DNA of 64,000 nucleotides from positions 62,001-126,000 of the forward strand of contig NZ_JXAG01000031.1 of assembly GCF_000814905.1 (NCBI RefSeq). The letters are read 5' to 3'. Origin of the DNA: Enterobacter sp. Bisph1. Its GTDB lineage: Bacteria; Pseudomonadota; Gammaproteobacteria; Enterobacterales; Enterobacteriaceae. The first letter of the stretch is position 1; each line of letters begins with the position of its first letter. The position numbers were made by a program, and so were the translations under genes. This document shows, in pieces, positions 49,501-58,656 of this stretch. The notes below the pieces were generated by a model. That model saw nothing but the letters and a program-made list of their open reading frames with translations, did no database searches and was not told the DNA's origin.

Positions 49501-51546
49501 TGACCAGTTCCAGAAGTAGTCACGGCGCTCGCGAATCAAACGCACCTGGAGATCGCTGACCGCTTTTTTCGTCCCGCTGGCGTCGGCATAAACAATGTCA
49601 AACGCGGCGTTGCTGCCTTCGTCGACAATCGGCTGATTCACGGTGGTGTCGGTGCGATAGTCATACACCGCTTTCGCAGCAAACTGAGGGCGAATCCCCG
49701 GCAGCGTCTGTGCAGGCCAGATGGTCTGTTCGGCACGGCGCGTCACCGGACGACCGCCGGATTCCAGCAGGCTGGCCTGGAGGATAACCTGCAGCGGCGA
49801 ATGCGCATCTTGCCACTGGCTCGGGGTAGAGATTTCGCCAAGCCCCTGCTTATCCAGCGTCAGATGCACTTCATCCAGACTACGGCTGAGGTTCTCTTCA
49901 GTGATATCACCAAACTGGAAACCCGGTAGCGCAGGTACGGCTTCGCGCAGCGGACGCAAAAACAGCTGGCCTTGTAGGCTGTTGCCGCTGGCGGGCGCGC
50001 CGTAGAGATAACGACCGTTAACGTTAAACACCACATCTGCGGCAGGCTCCAGAGGCTCCTCCTGCGGCGTGATATTCAGCGCCATGCGCTCCGGCATAAA
50101 ATCTTCAACGTGGAATGCCCACTCGCGGGAGAGATTGTCGCCGGTATTGGCGCGAATATGCCACATACCCGTTTGCGCGCTCGCTTCCAGCGGATAAGTA
50201 AACTGATACAGCCCGTTTTGCGGCTGGCTGACTGCGGTGCGGATCACCTGGCCGTCCGGCTTTACCACTTCCAGTTTCACCGCCTGGTCGGCCAGCGGTT
50301 TGCCGTCGCTGTCGCGCATCAGTGCATTAAGGATCACCGTTTCGCCGGGACGATAGAGATCGCGCGGGCCAAACATAAAGAACTGTTTGCTGTAGCCCGG
50401 ATCGCCGGCAATAGCGAACTCAGCCAGATCCAGCGCCGGTAATTTCAGATCCAGCAGCGTGGTTTCACCGTCTTTACGCGCGAGGATCAGCGCCCCCTCT
50501 TTATCGGTGTTGAGGGTGGCATGGCCGTCGCTGTCGCTGGTCGCCTGCGCGAGGGTTTGTCCTTTCTCGTTTAACAGCGCGACCTCGATACCAGAGAGCG
50601 CCGCGCCGTTTTCCAGCCCCTGGGTAAAGATATCCAGCCGGTTATGGTAACGGTGCGCGGAAAGACCAAGATTGGTCAGCGTGAACAGCGTCGCGGCATT
50701 GCTGTAGTTGTAATGCCCGGCCTGATTCATCACCGCGATATAGACGCCGGTTTGCTGTAACGGTTTGATATCCGCGAGGGGGAGCAGCAGTTTTTCACGG
50801 GTATTGCGGGTTGGGTTGAGGTCGAAACGGCCGGTATAGACCAGATCCGCCATCGGCAATAAGGTATCCGATTCCCAGTTCGACAGCGAACTGCGGTACT
50901 CCCACTGGCTGATAAACGATGCCAGCGATTCCGGTTTAATGCGGTAGAAGTTGACGTCGACGTTATTGACGTTCAGCGCCATCACCGGCAGCCCATCAAC
51001 CACTTTTCCCGGCAGCAGCGAACCGCGGCTGGCAAAGCCAACGCTCGGTTGTACATCGCGGGTGGTAATGGTTTTTTCGACATCGCTGCCAAAAGTGGTT
51101 TTGTTCAGCGCTACCAGCCCTTTATCCACCGACACCAGCAATTCGCGATTCGGCTCGAGATGGCGCAGGCGCAGCTCTTTCAGGTTCGGTGCCAGCTCCC
51201 AGGCACCGTCCACTTTACCGCTCTTTTTATCGACCAGATGCACGCTGGTGGCGAAGTTCTGCGCCGGATCCAGCGGTATCGAAAAAGTCAGCACCAGCGT
51301 CGATGCGCCGTCGAGCTGCACTTCGGAAGCATCCAGCAGCGTTAACGCCTTGCCTTCACTACGGGCGGCAAGCTCGGCAAGCTTTGCTTTATCCGGCATC
51401 GCCGACTGGTTTTTTTGCTCCGTAGCGGACGCAGCCTGTGATGCAGACGCGCCAGAGGCTGCGGGTTTATCGTTATTGTCGCAGCCAGCGAGCGTAAAGG
51501 CAGTGACGAGCGCAAGCGTGAGCGCCGCAAGACGTAGCGGTTTCAT
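46585..51546 (-). CDS. yfhM: Bacterial alpha-2-macroglobulin YfhM (ECAM)
   Basis: Periplasmic lipoprotein that traps proteases, thought to guard the cell when the envelope is breached. From the ATG at 51546 it has 1653 residues, exactly the E. coli length; the longer frame from 51687 lacks homology. The signal peptide ends in the lipobox LAGC (Cys22), followed by DNN. The thioester motif CLEQ lies at about residue 1190 in YGCLEQTASG, with MG domains before it and the alpha-helical thioester domain after. It is first of the yfhM-pbpC pair and divergent from the alpha-glucoside PTS genes. Confidence 0.95.
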   Translation of the reverse strand: MKPLRLAALTLALVTAFTLAGCDNNDKPAASGASASQAASATEQKNQSAMPDKAKLAELAARSEGKALTLLDASEVQLDGASTLVLTFSIPLDPAQNFATSVHLVDKKSGKVDGAWELAPNLKELRLRHLEPNRELLVSVDKGLVALNKTTFGSDVEKTITTRDVQPSVGFASRGSLLPGKVVDGLPVMALNVNNVDVNFYRIKPESLASFISQWEYRSSLSNWESDTLLPMADLVYTGRFDLNPTRNTREKLLLPLADIKPLQQTGVYIAVMNQAGHYNYSNAATLFTLTNLGLSAHRYHNRLDIFTQGLENGAALSGIEVALLNEKGQTLAQATSDSDGHATLNTDKEGALILARKDGETTLLDLKLPALDLAEFAIAGDPGYSKQFFMFGPRDLYRPGETVILNALMRDSDGKPLADQAVKLEVVKPDGQVIRTAVSQPQNGLYQFTYPLEASAQTGMWHIRANTGDNLSREWAFHVEDFMPERMALNITPQEEPLEPAADVVFNVNGRYLYGAPASGNSLQGQLFLRPLREAVPALPGFQFGDITEENLSRSLDEVHLTLDKQGLGEISTPSQWQDAHSPLQVILQASLLESGGRPVTRRAEQTIWPAQTLPGIRPQFAAKAVYDYRTDTTVNQPIVDEGSNAAFDIVYADASGTKKAVSDLQVRLIRERRDYFWNWSENEGWRSQYDQKDLVEGEQSLTLAADETGKVSFPVDWGSYRLEVKGPDDTVSSVRFWAGYSWQDNTDGAGAARPDRVTMKLDKPAYKPGDTIKLHVTAPAAGKGYAMIESAEGPLWWKEIDVSAEGTDLSIPVDQKWQRHDLYITTLVVRPGDKSKSATPKRAVGILHLPMGDESRRLDVTLNAPQKMRPNQPLTVKVKAAVKNGATPKQINVLLSAVDSGVLNITDYVTPDPWQGFFGQKRYGADIYDIYGQVIEGQGRLAALRFGGDGDELNRGGKPPVNHVTIIAQQAQPVTLDENGEGTVSMPIGDFNGELRVMAQAWTAEDFGSSESKVTVAAPVIAELNTPRFLGSGDTSRLTLDLTNLTDQPQTLSVALEAHGLVALESAQPEPVKLPAGERTTLFIPVRALEGYGDGEITAQISGLTLPGETFAPEHKQWKIGVRPPFAAQTVNSGVMLNPGESWHTPGQHLANISPATLQGRLLLSGKPPLNLARYIEELRAYPYGCLEQTASGLFPSLYTNAAQLKALGIKGDSDEQRRAAVDIGISRLLQMQREDGGFSLWDKNGPEEYWLTAYVSDFLVSASAQGYSVPMEALNNANNRLLRYLQDPATLSIRYTDDAPATKFAVQSYAALVLARQQKAPLGALREVWNRRGQAKAGLPLMQLGVALKLMGDAQRSDQALALALKTSRPQAERWLADYGSELRDNALMLALLVDNKLLAQEQPRLLATLSEQAYGKRWLSTQESNALFLAGRNLQNVSGAWQAQTSLDAAALGGDHAQNRNLTADQLAALQVTNSGATPLWLRLDTTGYPEQAPAPSGSVLNIERTFLGTDGRSKSLSSLKSGELVLVRLDVNASQNVPDALVVDLLPAGLELENQNLADSSASLADSGSEVQDLLNRMQQADIQHMEFRDDRFVAAVPVNAGDWVTLVYLARAVTPGTYQIPAPQVESMYVPQWRATGAASGPMIIVP

Positions 51547-51672
51547 TCGTAATCCCTGGTTAATTAACCTGCTGAAAGTGGCAACATTATTATTCACAAC
51601 TGTGACAATTACAAAATCCGTGCAACATCCTGGAAAGCGCCTCGCAAAATAAAAATGACGCCGCGGTTGCCT

Positions 51673-51713
51673 TGTTACGTGGATCACACTGCGTAATGTA
51701 ACATGTTACGTTA
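51673..51713 (+). promoter_or_regulatory. CRP site and palindromic operator before the alpha-glucoside PTS genes
   Basis: TGTTA-CGTGGA-TCACA (51673-51688) fits the CRP consensus with one mismatch and correct 6-base spacing. Ten bases further is GTAACATGTTAC (51698-51709), a perfect 12-base palindrome, extendable to 20 bases with one mismatch pair. GTTACGT occurs at both 51674 and 51705. The palindrome is a good candidate operator for the RpiR-type regulator encoded downstream; it also lies in the yfhM upstream region. Confidence 0.6.
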
Positions 51714-51823
51714 AGCGTCATTTGTTTTTAAAACAATAAGATAGCTGGATGACTCTCGCTGACGACTGCTAACGTTAAGCGGTCTGTGCACCTTTGTGCG
51801 CGGTTCTAATAAGAGAGAACATT

Positions 51824-53368
51824 ATGTCCAGAGCCGTGAATGCCCTACAAAATTTTGGTAAGTCCCTTTTTGGTCCGGTGCTTATTTTACCGATCGTCGG
51901 TCTATTTATTGCCTTTGGTAATATCTTTGGTAACGGCAACCTTGCCGAATATTTACCCTTTCTCGGCCATCCCTTTATTCAACATACCGGGCAACTGATT
52001 GCGAAATCTGCCGTCTCGGTATTGGCGAACCTGGCGCTGGTGTTTGCCGTCGGTATTCCCGTTGGGCTCGCCTCCCGTGATAAAGGCTTTGCCGCGCTGA
52101 TTGGCCTGGTGACCTTTATTGTTTTTATTAACGCCATGAACGTTACCCTGCAGATGCAGGGTGCACTCGCGCCCGTTGCAGAGATGAAAGCGGCGGGTCA
52201 AGGGATGGTATTAGGCGTACAGGTGCTGGAGATGGGTGTTTTTGCCGGCATCCTTACCGGTGCGCTGTCGGGCTATCTATACGACAAATATTCCGGCGTG
52301 CAGTTTTCCGGCGCGATGGCTATTTACTCAGGGCACTGCTTTGTCGCCATTATTATGCTGCCGGTTTCAATGGTACTGGGCGTGGTGATGAGCGAGCTGT
52401 GGCCGTTTGCCCAGCACGGTATTAGTACGCTGGCGCTGGCGATTAAAGGCGCGGGGTCGTTTGGCGTGGCGATATACGGTTTCCTGGAGCGCATTCTGGT
52501 GCCGACAGGGCTGCATCATCTGGTTTACACCCCGTTCCTCTACACCGAGCTGGGCGGTACGGCGGAGGTTTGCGGGAGCACTTATCAGGGCGCACGCAAT
52601 ATCTATTTTGCCGAAATGGCCTGCCCTGGCGTGACCCAGCTAAGCAGCACCGTGGTATGGGACGCGCGCGGGATCAGTAAAATGTTCGGCCTGCCCGCCG
52701 CCGCGCTGGCGATGTATGTGACAGCGAAACCGGAGCGTAAAGCCGCCGCAAAAGCCATTTTGATCCCTGCGGCGCTGACCTCTTTACTGGTGGGCGTGAC
52801 CGAACCGATTGAGTTCTCTTTTCTCTTTGTCGCGCCGCTGCTGTTCGTCGTGCACGCCGTCTTGACGGGCATTGGCATGATGCTGTTTTCACTGTTTGGC
52901 GTTCATGCTATCGGCGCCAACGGCATTATCGATTTCATTCTCTACAACCTGCCGCTCGGTACGACGAAATCCAACTGGCCAATGTACATCCTGGTCGGGC
53001 TGATCATGTTCGTCCTCTACTTCGTTATCTTCCGCTTCCTGATTACGCGTTTCGATATGAAAACGCCGGGGCGTGAAGAGGAGAGCGAAGAGACGCGCCT
53101 GTACAGCAAGCAGGATTATCAGGCTAAAGGTAACAACGACGCAGTGGGTGAAGCGATTATCGAAGGATTAGGCGGGCGCGCCAATATTGAAGTGGTTGAT
53201 AACTGTTACACCCGTTTGCGCGTCACGGTGAAAGACGTGGCGGTGATTAACGAGCCGCAGCTGAAAGCGACGGGTGCGAAAGGCGTTATCAAACAAGGCA
53301 ATAACGTTCAGGTGGTCTACGGGCTGCATGTCAAAAAAATGCGAGAAGCCGTTGAGATGTTTCTCTGA
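51824..53368 (+). CDS. Alpha-glucoside-type PTS permease EIICB
   Basis: 514-residue phosphotransferase permease of the glucose/maltose superfamily. The EIIC membrane domain (about 1-400) has ten or so helices, the ERILVPTGLHHLVYTPF loop and the signature GVTEPIEFSFLF. A linker (KTPGREEESEETRLYSKQDYQ) leads to EIIB with the phosphocysteine in VVDNCYTRLRV. No EIIA domain is present, so phosphate must come from a separate protein such as Crr. ATG at 51824 is preceded by AAGAGAG. The next gene, 12 bases on, hydrolyses 6-phospho-alpha-glucosides, defining the substrate class. The exact sugar (maltose, trehalulose, palatinose or others) is not decidable; it does not look like the GlvC/AglA subgroup I remember best. 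Confidence 0.82.
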   Translation: MSRAVNALQNFGKSLFGPVLILPIVGLFIAFGNIFGNGNLAEYLPFLGHPFIQHTGQLIAKSAVSVLANLALVFAVGIPVGLASRDKGFAALIGLVTFIVFINAMNVTLQMQGALAPVAEMKAAGQGMVLGVQVLEMGVFAGILTGALSGYLYDKYSGVQFSGAMAIYSGHCFVAIIMLPVSMVLGVVMSELWPFAQHGISTLALAIKGAGSFGVAIYGFLERILVPTGLHHLVYTPFLYTELGGTAEVCGSTYQGARNIYFAEMACPGVTQLSSTVVWDARGISKMFGLPAAALAMYVTAKPERKAAAKAILIPAALTSLLVGVTEPIEFSFLFVAPLLFVVHAVLTGIGMMLFSLFGVHAIGANGIIDFILYNLPLGTTKSNWPMYILVGLIMFVLYFVIFRFLITRFDMKTPGREEESEETRLYSKQDYQAKGNNDAVGEAIIEGLGGRANIEVVDNCYTRLRVTVKDVAVINEPQLKATGAKGVIKQGNNVQVVYGLHVKKMREAVEMFL

Positions 53369-53380
53369 AGGAGTCCAGAA

Positions 53381-54742
53381 ATGGTTAAATCCCCGTTTAT
53401 TTTATCCATCGCCGGCGGTGGCAGCACCTATACGCCGGGCATCGTCAAAAGCTTGATGGTTCGGCTGGACGATTTTCCGCTGGCGGAGATTCGTCTCTAT
53501 GACATTGATGAAGCGCGCCAAAGCACCATTGCGCCGGTGGTGGAGAAAGTCATTCGCGATCACAGCCAGAGCATCAAATTTACTGTCACCAGCGATGCGG
53601 AAACCGCCTTTCGCGGCGCGCACTTTGTTTTTGCACAGATGCGCGTCGGCCAGTACAAGATGCGCGAGCAGGATGAAAAGATCCCGCTGCGCCACGGCGT
53701 TGTCGGCCAGGAGACCTGCGGACCCGGCGGGCTGGCTTACGGGCTGCGTACCATTCTGCCGATGGTAGAACTTATCGATCTGGTGGAGCGTTACGCCGAT
53801 AAGAAAGCGTGGATCGTTAACTATTCGAACCCGGCGGCGATAGTTGCTGAAGGTGTGCGCCGCCTGCGTCCGAACGCGCGCGTGCTGAATATCTGTGATA
53901 TGCCGGTGGCGGCGATGCGCAATATCGGCGCGATCCTCGGCGTGGATCGTCACAAACTGGACGTTGATTACTTTGGTTTGAACCATTTTGGCTGGTTTAC
54001 GAAAGTGCGTGTCGATGGCGAAGATCGCATGGCGGAACTGCGCGAACACGTTGCCCGTTTTGGCTTGCTGACGGAAGACGCTGCGCAAACGGATCCGCAG
54101 CACGCAGATCCGTCATGGGTGAAAACCTGGCGCAATATTAAGCCAATTATGGATCACTTCCCGGAGTTTTTGCCGAACCCCTATTTGCAATATTACCTGA
54201 TGCCAAACGACATCGTGGCGCATCAAAATCCCGATTACACCCGCGCCAATGAAGTGATGGACGGGCGCGAGAAGAAACTGTTCGCCGCCGCCGCAGAATA
54301 TCAGCGCACCGGTATTCTGCCCGATGCCTTCCACGTAGGCGTTCATGGTGCGTTTATTGTGGATGTTGCCTGCTCGCTGGCCTTCGATCTGCGCCAGCGT
54401 CACCTGGTGATTGTGGAAAACCGAGGCGCCATCGCCAACCTACCGTACGACGCGATGGTAGAAGTACCGGCTTATATTACCTGCGAAGGGCCTGAACCGG
54501 TGCGCATGGGCGCGGTGCCGCTGTTCCACCAGACCCTGTTGATGCAACAGCTGGCTTCCGAGCAGCTTCTGGTGGAAGCCACCATTGAAGGCAGTTATGA
54601 GAAGGCGCTGCAGGCATTTACGCTTAATCGCACCGTACCGACCATGCAGCACGCGAAAGCGATTCTCGATGAGATGATCGAGGCCAACCGTGACTACTGG
54701 CCAGCACTGCAAAAAGCATGGGAAAGTGGTCAGCCGAGATAA
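53381..54742 (+). CDS. 6-phospho-alpha-glucosidase (GH4)
   Basis: NAD- and metal-dependent glycosidase of family GH4, 453 residues. The Rossmann loop is AGGGSTYTPG (11-20). The metal site is Cys172 in CDMP and His202 in GLNHFGWF. CDMP is diagnostic for 6-phospho-alpha-glucosidases (the beta-type enzymes carry CNVP). GQETCGPGG and the NYSNPAAIVAE segment are intact. It should split the phosphorylated disaccharide delivered by the upstream permease into glucose 6-phosphate and a hexose. No terminator follows before sseA, only a short CGAGC/GCTCG stem. Confidence 0.88.
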   Translation: MVKSPFILSIAGGGSTYTPGIVKSLMVRLDDFPLAEIRLYDIDEARQSTIAPVVEKVIRDHSQSIKFTVTSDAETAFRGAHFVFAQMRVGQYKMREQDEKIPLRHGVVGQETCGPGGLAYGLRTILPMVELIDLVERYADKKAWIVNYSNPAAIVAEGVRRLRPNARVLNICDMPVAAMRNIGAILGVDRHKLDVDYFGLNHFGWFTKVRVDGEDRMAELREHVARFGLLTEDAAQTDPQHADPSWVKTWRNIKPIMDHFPEFLPNPYLQYYLMPNDIVAHQNPDYTRANEVMDGREKKLFAAAAEYQRTGILPDAFHVGVHGAFIVDVACSLAFDLRQRHLVIVENRGAIANLPYDAMVEVPAYITCEGPEPVRMGAVPLFHQTLLMQQLASEQLLVEATIEGSYEKALQAFTLNRTVPTMQHAKAILDEMIEANRDYWPALQKAWESGQPR

Positions 54743-54838
54743 AAATAACGAGCTTGCTCGCAACCTGGTAATGGCGGCTTGTCGGGTCATGAAAAAACGT
54801 TAACAATTCAGGTTACTGTTGATGACACGGAGAGACCC

Positions 54839-55681
54839 ATGTCCACCTCGTTTTTTGTCGCCGCCGACTGGCTAATAGAGCACAGCGATGATCCTGAAAT
54901 TCAGTTGATTGACGCCCGGATGGCGCCGGTTGGTCAGGAACATCGCGATATGAGAGCAGAATACCGCGCCGGGCATCTTCCCGGTGCGGTCTATTTTGAT
55001 ATTGAAGCCCTTTCCGATCACACCACACCGTTGCCCCATATGCTGACCCGCCCGGAAGCGTTCGCCGTGGCGATGCGTGAACTCGGTATCAGCCAGGACA
55101 AACATCTGGTGGTGTACGACGAAGGCAATCTCTTCTCCGCTCCACGCGCCTGGTGGATGCTGCGCAATCATGGCGTGGAAAAGGTCTCGATTCTGGCGGG
55201 CGGGCTGGCGGGCTGGCAGCGCGATGCCTTGCCGCTGCAAAAAGGTGATGTCCCGCTGCCGGAGTCTGATTTCAACGCCAATTTCGACCCGTCGGTAGTT
55301 AAAAAAGTCACCGACGTGCTGTTGGCAAGCCACGAAGGCAGCGCGCAAATTGTCGATGCCCGCCCTGCTCCACGTTTTAATGGCGAAGTGGATGAGCCGC
55401 GCCCCGGCCTGAAACGCGGGCATATTCCCGGCGCGCTGAATGTACCGTGGGTAGATTTAGTCGTGGACGGTGAGCTGAAAACCACAGATCAGCTGGCGGC
55501 CATTTTCCGTCGTCAGGGGGTGGATCTGCATAAGCCAATTATTGCCAGCTGCGGTTCGGGCGTCACGGCATCGGTGGTGATCCTCGCCCTGGCCTCCCTT
55601 GGCGCAGATAACGTGACCCTGTACGACGGCTCGTGGAGCGAATGGGGCGCGCGCGACGATTTACCCGTCGAAACGGCATAA
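54839..55681 (+). CDS. sseA: 3-mercaptopyruvate sulfurtransferase
   Basis: Transfers sulfur from 3-mercaptopyruvate to thiols or cyanide. 280 residues (E. coli 281) from the ATG at 54839 with GGAGAG upstream; the frame from 54779 adds unrelated residues. Two rhodanese domains: an inactive N-terminal one (DARMAPVGQEHRDMRAEY) and a catalytic one with the loop SCGSGVTAS, the CGSGVT signature of mercaptopyruvate rather than thiosulfate sulfurtransferases. In E. coli it follows yfhM directly; here two sugar genes stand before it and their regulator starts on the base after its stop. Confidence 0.94.
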   Translation: MSTSFFVAADWLIEHSDDPEIQLIDARMAPVGQEHRDMRAEYRAGHLPGAVYFDIEALSDHTTPLPHMLTRPEAFAVAMRELGISQDKHLVVYDEGNLFSAPRAWWMLRNHGVEKVSILAGGLAGWQRDALPLQKGDVPLPESDFNANFDPSVVKKVTDVLLASHEGSAQIVDARPAPRFNGEVDEPRPGLKRGHIPGALNVPWVDLVVDGELKTTDQLAAIFRRQGVDLHKPIIASCGSGVTASVVILALASLGADNVTLYDGSWSEWGARDDLPVETA

Positions 55682-56452
55682 ATGGACAACCGACTGGCAC
55701 CTCTGTTGACGCGCGGGGAGTCGTTAACCCGCGCGGAATACCGTGTGCTTGCACATCTGACGGAGCACCCGTTGCTGGTGGGGAAAATTACCGTCCGCGC
55801 GCTGGCGCAGGCGACGTTCGTTTCCACCGCCACCATTATTCGGTTGTGTCAGAAGCTCGGTTTTAGCGGCTTTAGTGAATTTATCTGGCACTGCAAGCAG
55901 CGGCTGGCGGATATCCCGCAGATTAGCGCGCCGCAAAGCGAAACGGCCGAACTCCCTGCCGCTTTCGCACAGTTTATGGAAAACTACCAGCGCACCTTTC
56001 AGTGGGTCAGTGCAGAAAAAAGGCGGCACTTTACCGCGCTTCTGCGTGAGAAAGAGAGCTTTTTTCTCTACGGGGCGGGGTTTTCCTATCTCTTCGCCGA
56101 GTACCTGACCAAGAAGCTGCAGGTGCTGGGCAAAACGGCGTTTATTTCCGGGCCGGGCGACAGTAGAAATATTTTTCTCAGTAACGCGGCGCGCTACCAG
56201 GTGTTTATTGCCGTCTCGCGCAGCGGTGAAACGGAGCAGGTACTGGATAAAGCGCGCATTGCGCATACCGTTGGTATGACGGTGGTCGCTTTCACCCGCG
56301 CTTCGGTCAATCCGCTGGCGGAGATGGCAGATATCCATTTCGCGCTGTATGACGAAGCGGTGCATTTTGCCGCCGAGGCGGCCGGGATCACCTCGTTTGA
56401 ATCCAATCTGGTGCTGCTGATGGATCTGTTGCTGCTGGAGGCGACACAGTAA
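55682..56452 (+). CDS. RpiR/MurR-family regulator with SIS domain
   Basis: 256 residues: an N-terminal RpiR helix-turn-helix domain (RALAQATFVSTATIIRLCQKLGFSGF, about residues 40-65) and a C-terminal SIS domain for sugar phosphates (FLYGAGFSYLFAEYLTKKLQ ... VSRSGETEQVLDKARIA). Such proteins sense phosphosugars; this one presumably controls the PTS and GH4 genes. Its ATG follows the sseA TAA with no gap and no clear ribosome site, so it seems to be translated by coupling to sseA. E. coli has no gene here. Confidence 0.82.
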   Translation: MDNRLAPLLTRGESLTRAEYRVLAHLTEHPLLVGKITVRALAQATFVSTATIIRLCQKLGFSGFSEFIWHCKQRLADIPQISAPQSETAELPAAFAQFMENYQRTFQWVSAEKRRHFTALLREKESFFLYGAGFSYLFAEYLTKKLQVLGKTAFISGPGDSRNIFLSNAARYQVFIAVSRSGETEQVLDKARIAHTVGMTVVAFTRASVNPLAEMADIHFALYDEAVHFAAEAAGITSFESNLVLLMDLLLLEATQ

Positions 56453-56456
56453 GCGG

Positions 56457-56475
56457 GCGGTACGTTGCGTACCGC
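56457..56475. terminator. Hairpin between convergent regulator and sseB
   Basis: Perfect 8-base-pair stem GCGGTACG / CGTACCGC with a 3-base loop, 4 bases past the regulator stop and 7 before the sseB stop. No T run on either side; scored as a possible shared terminator. Confidence 0.45.
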
Positions 56476-56482
56476 GCGCGGA

Positions 56483-57259
56483 TTAAATAATGCGGTTGTT
56501 TTTAAAATCGCGCAGGAAACTACCCCAGCGGCGTTCGTAGAACGGGGTAATATGCGCCAGCATAAAATGGCTAATGCCTTTTTCCCCTTCCGCCACCTGG
56601 CAAATATCTATCGGCTCATCGCCAGGCAACGTATCGGTCGCCACGCTTCCCGCCGCCTGAATGATCTCTTCAACATCGCCTTCCGCCTCGATACCAATCA
56701 ATAGATTGGCCTGGTCATCGGCTTGCTCTTTAATTGAGCAGAGAAAAGCACGCTTAACGGTTTTCATGTTTTTAAACAGTGTTGTTAGCGAATCGACCAT
56801 CTGCGCGGGCGGTTCCGCCACTTCCGAGAGCAGCAGCGCCATGCCGCCTTCCAGCACTTGCTGCTGGCTTAACGGGCTCTCTTCAGCGCCGATAAGATGG
56901 CTTATCTCACGCGGGGTGAACTCTTTTCCCGTCGGCAGTTTAGCGTTGAGGAACAGCGTTTCGCCCGTCGTCATTTCAAACAGCGTGCGCGCGGGCATCA
57001 CCACAAACGCTTGTTGCTCTTGAACTGCGTGCTGGAGTGCTTCCAGCGAGGTGAAGAAGGGGATTACGGAGCTGCCGTCATCTTTTTCCCAATGCTGTAA
57101 ATCGAGGGCGCTGTCTTCGACAACGGCTTCACCTTCCGCCGCCGTACCCGGTACCCAGACGGTGGATTGCAGCAGGGTGCGGAAAAATGCCGGACGGTAA
57201 GCCGGCTCGGTCGCCGCCTGTTCCAGCAGGGTTTCTAATTCGTTTTTAGTTTCTGACAT
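56483..57259 (-). CDS. sseB: SseB family protein
   Basis: 258 residues from the ATG at 57259, equal to E. coli SseB. An extension to 57367 is rejected because MSETKNELE aligns with the E. coli start. It has an N-terminal SseB domain and a C-terminal SseB_C domain (GISHFMLAHITPFYERRWGSFLRDFKNNRII). E. coli SseB is linked to serine sensitivity by overexpression; no biochemical function is settled. It follows pepB by 44 bases that hold a hairpin. Confidence 0.9.
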   Translation of the reverse strand: MSETKNELETLLEQAATEPAYRPAFFRTLLQSTVWVPGTAAEGEAVVEDSALDLQHWEKDDGSSVIPFFTSLEALQHAVQEQQAFVVMPARTLFEMTTGETLFLNAKLPTGKEFTPREISHLIGAEESPLSQQQVLEGGMALLLSEVAEPPAQMVDSLTTLFKNMKTVKRAFLCSIKEQADDQANLLIGIEAEGDVEEIIQAAGSVATDTLPGDEPIDICQVAEGEKGISHFMLAHITPFYERRWGSFLRDFKNNRII

Positions 57260-57276
57260 AGTGGTTCCAGAAAGTT

Positions 57277-57296
57277 CCTCTCCCTTACGGGAGAGG
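57277..57296 (-). terminator. Hairpin between pepB and sseB
   Basis: Perfect 8-base-pair stem CCTCTCCC / GGGAGAGG with a 4-base loop. On the minus strand only a weak T tract (AACTTTC) follows, so partial termination is more likely than complete. Confidence 0.45.
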
Positions 57297-57303
57297 AAAA
57301 AGG

Positions 57304-58590
57304 TTACTTCGCGGTTAACAGATTCGCCAGGGTACGCACGCCCAGGCCCGTTGCGCCCGCCGCCCATTGATCAACCGCCGCTTTGCGGTAGGTTGCAGAG
57401 CAGTCGATGTGCAGCCAGCCCTGCTGGTAGTTTTCAACAAAGTGCGACAGGAAACCGGCCGCCGTGCTGGCGCCCGCCGGGAATGAACCGCTGGCGGTGT
57501 TATTCAGTTCGGCAAAGTTAGACGGCAGTTGGCTGCGATGGAATTCCGCCAGCGGCAGACGCCAGAATGGCTCGTTTTCCGCTGCCGCACTGCTGAGCAG
57601 GCGACCGGCCAGCGCATCATCAAAACTGAACAGCGCATGATAATCGTTGCCGAGGGCCGTTTTTGCCGCCCCCGTCAGGGTTGCCGCATCGATAATCATC
57701 TGCGGTTTCTGCGCCGAAGCGTCGATCAGGCCATCGGCCAGCACCAGACGCCCTTCCGCGTCGGTGTTCATCACTTCCACCGTTTTACCGTTGCGGTAGC
57801 GAATGATATCGCCCAGCTTAAAGGCGTTACCGCTGACCATGTTATCGGCGCAGCAGAGGTAGAGTTTGATGCGCTTATCAAGACCACGGTTGATAGCAAA
57901 CGCCAGCGCGCCGGTCACCAGCGCCGCGCCACCCATATCGGACTTCATGGAATCCATCGATGAAGTTGGCTTAATGCTATAACCGCCGGAATCGAAGGTA
58001 ATGCCTTTGCCAACAAGCGCTGCGTACACCGGCGCTTCCGGGTTACCGGTCGGGTTGTAGTCCAGCGCCAGCAGTACCGGCGGGCGTTCAGAACCGCGAC
58101 CAACCGTATGAATGCCGAGGTAGTTCTGCTCGCGCAGATCTTCCCCTTTGGTAATGCGGTAAGAGACATGTTCGCCGCCGACGCTGTGCAGCAGATCCAC
58201 CGCGCGCTGCGCCAGCTGTTCCGGTCCCAGCTCTTCCGCCGATGCGTTAATGGTATCGCGCACCCAGTCGATTACCTTCAGGCGATTATCCAGCTCTTTT
58301 TGCTCGCTCTCGTTAAGCTGCGCCCACTCGACTTTACGCGTGCCTTTCGGCCCTTTAAACCCGGCCCAGAAGGCCCAGCTGCGCTCTGCGTTCCAGCCTT
58401 CGCCGCTGAGGGCAACATGTTTAATGCCCATCCCGTCGATCTTACGTGCCGCGCGCTGAATAAGACCTAACTCGTCTTTCTCGCTCAAATGCAGCGCGAT
58501 ACCGTCGTTATTGATGCTCCATGCGGCTTTTTCACCCCAGCGCGCATCAGCAGGTTGTGTGGTTAAGGTAATCTTCATAGCTTCTGTCAT
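57304..58590 (-). CDS. pepB: Peptidase B (M17 leucyl aminopeptidase)
   Basis: Cytosolic hexameric metallo-aminopeptidase of family M17, 428 residues (E. coli 427) from the ATG at 58590. The C-terminal catalytic domain has the metal and catalytic motifs [21 protein letters not shown] and the family signature [14 protein letters not shown]. The upstream codons in frame to 58668 do not fit the family. It lies after iscX behind a terminator-like hairpin. Confidence 0.95.
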   Translation of the reverse strand: MTEAMKITLTTQPADARWGEKAAWSINNDGIALHLSEKDELGLIQRAARKIDGMGIKHVALSGEGWNAERSWAFWAGFKGPKGTRKVEWAQLNESEQKELDNRLKVIDWVRDTINASAEELGPEQLAQRAVDLLHSVGGEHVSYRITKGEDLREQNYLGIHTVGRGSERPPVLLALDYNPTGNPEAPVYAALVGKGITFDSGGYSIKPTSSMDSMKSDMGGAALVTGALAFAINRGLDKRIKLYLCCADNMVSGNAFKLGDIIRYRNGKTVEVMNTDAEGRLVLADGLIDASAQKPQMIIDAATLTGAAKTALGNDYHALFSFDDALAGRLLSSAAAENEPFWRLPLAEFHRSQLPSNFAELNNTASGSFPAGASTAAGFLSHFVENYQQGWLHIDCSATYRKAAVDQWAAGATGLGVRTLANLLTAK

Positions 58591-58656
58591 TATTTTTATC
58601 CCTTTTAGCAGGCGCCGAGCGGCGTCATCGGCTGCTGCGGCCTGAATGTACTCATG

